6,311 nucleotides of DNA from an uncultured Rhodanobacter sp. (GTDB lineage: Bacteria; Pseudomonadota; Gammaproteobacteria; Xanthomonadales; Rhodanobacteraceae), in the NCBI GenBank assembly GCA_903827735.1, contig CAIKJM010000517.1, forward strand, positions 1 through 6,311. Reading direction: 5' to 3'. Position numbers and translations under genes: made by a program. A model generated the notes under the pieces. That model did no database searches. It saw only the letters and a list, made by a program, of their open reading frames with translations, and was not told the origin of the DNA. The first letter of the stretch is position 1; every line of letters begins with the position of its first letter. Positions 5,921-6,311 of this stretch are shown piece after piece.

Positions 5921-5953
5921 TTCGTTGATACTTCGCTGATCATTCGCTGTTCG
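5921..5953 (+). repeat. Three tandem imperfect 11-bp repeats
   Basis: The units are TTCGTTGATAC (5921-5931), TTCGCTGATCA (5932-5942) and TTCGCTGTTCG (5943-5953). The 11-bp period is close to one helical turn, so the same protein could bind successive units on one face of the DNA. They lie inside the 219-bp inverted-repeat segment and could be transposase-binding sites or an unrelated iteron-like array. Confidence 0.5.
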
Positions 5954-6025
5954 GGTGCCTAGGGAATTCACCCGCAAGTGCACATATTGTCGAGAGTATT
6001 TCGGGGTTGAGAGGGCAGAGGATGC

Positions 6026-6057
6026 AAACGTGCACTTCGGAATGACCCAGAATGTGC
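6026..6057 (-). repeat. Right arm of 32-bp inverted repeat
   Basis: Read on the minus strand it begins GCACATTCTGGGTCATTCCG and ends in AAGTGCACGTTT, matching the left arm at 5839-5870 with only transition differences. The 192 bases beyond it, up to the next gene at 6250, hold no gene I can support and no continuation of the transposase. Confidence 0.75.
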
Positions 6058-6249
6058 TTACTCTGCGGACCCGAGGAAACATCGCTGGGACTCACATCGG
6101 GCCTGCGTCTTTCTTGTCGATCGCCTGGATCAGTATTTTGTACAAATGTGGTCTCAGCTTGCATGCACGGGCGCAAGATATGGCGCTAATGATCGGAACC
6201 CTCTGGCTCCATATATTGCCGGTATAAATTTTACAAAGAGAATTGGCCT

Positions 6250-6311
6250 ATGGCGAAATTTGCTTTGTTGCTCGCCCTATTTGGCGCAGTGGAAATGTTC
6301 CAAGTCCACAC
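6250..6311 (+). CDS. Start of a protein with hydrophobic N-terminus (3' end outside window)
   Basis: From the ATG at 6250 the frame reads MAKFALLLALFGAVEMFQVH and stays open to the window edge. The N-terminus, one Lys followed by a Leu/Ala-rich segment, looks like a signal peptide or membrane anchor. A weak ribosome site, AAAGAG, lies about nine bases upstream. TATAAA at 6223-6228 resembles a -10 box but lies so close that the leader would be very short, and no good -35 is seen. With only 20 residues visible neither family nor function can be given. A chance open frame cannot be excluded. Confidence 0.4.
   Translation, partial: MAKFALLLALFGAVEMFQVH

Larger units (their letters stand above)
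5839..6057. mobile_element. 219-bp MITE-like segment bounded by 32-bp inverted repeats
   Basis: The segment is flanked by inverted arms at 5839-5870 and 6026-6057 that match at 26 of 32 positions; all six differences are transitions. It abuts the broken IS150-like transposase tail. No transposase gene fits inside, so if mobile it would be non-autonomous, driven by a related element elsewhere. The core TTCTGGGTCATTCCGAAGTG is compatible with insertion-sequence ends, possibly of the IS21 type, which often carry repeated internal binding sites. An extra AAGTGCAC at 5976-5983 and three 11-bp repeats at 5921-5953 fit that idea. I see no flanking target duplication. The repeats are direct observation; the mobile nature and family are inference. 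Confidence 0.55.

Noticed and set aside
5955..6227. 90-residue plus-strand frame over the right inverted repeat
   Set aside because: It crosses the inverted-repeat arm, has no ribosome site, and its sequence looks like a chance translation.

Overview
The window looks like a chromosomal stretch from a Gram-negative proteobacterium. It holds an outer-membrane TonB-dependent receptor end, an OmpA-type peptidoglycan anchor, and two further proteins with Sec-type signal peptides. Codon use is moderately GC-rich and the Shine-Dalgarno sequences are canonical. A gammaproteobacterium is my guess from the style of the receptor and OmpA proteins; no marker gene settles the lineage.

Layout, left to right. 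Positions 1-452 (+) are the C-terminal end of a TonB-dependent receptor whose gene begins outside the window. After 94 bases, which include a hairpin just before the ribosome binding site, comes a complete OmpA-family gene (547-1833, +) with a signal peptide, beta-barrel, calcium-binding type-3 repeat and C-terminal peptidoglycan-binding domain. A gene-free convergent region (1834-2428) rich in inverted repeats follows. Next, on the minus strand, is a small secreted protein of unknown family (2429-2758) with a perfect AGGAGG and palindromes upstream. It is separated by 321 bases from a large minus-strand gene (3080-5221) for an exported helical-repeat (TPR-like) protein, for which I re-assign the start to a GTG codon. 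Upstream of that gene lie remains of mobile DNA: two different IS3-family transposase tails (5366-5575 and 5628-5837, both minus), abutted by a 219-bp segment bounded by 32-bp imperfect inverted repeats (5839-6057). The last bases (6250-6311, +) are the start of a new gene with a hydrophobic N-terminus.

All intact genes point to the cell envelope: nutrient uptake through the outer membrane, outer membrane to peptidoglycan anchoring, and two periplasmic or secreted proteins of unknown job. Apart from the possible receptor-OmpA pair, nothing shows that they form one operon. I see no CRISPR array, tRNA, rRNA or recognisable defence system. The least explained items are the small secreted protein with its regulatory palindromes, the orphan TPR protein, and the MITE-like element.
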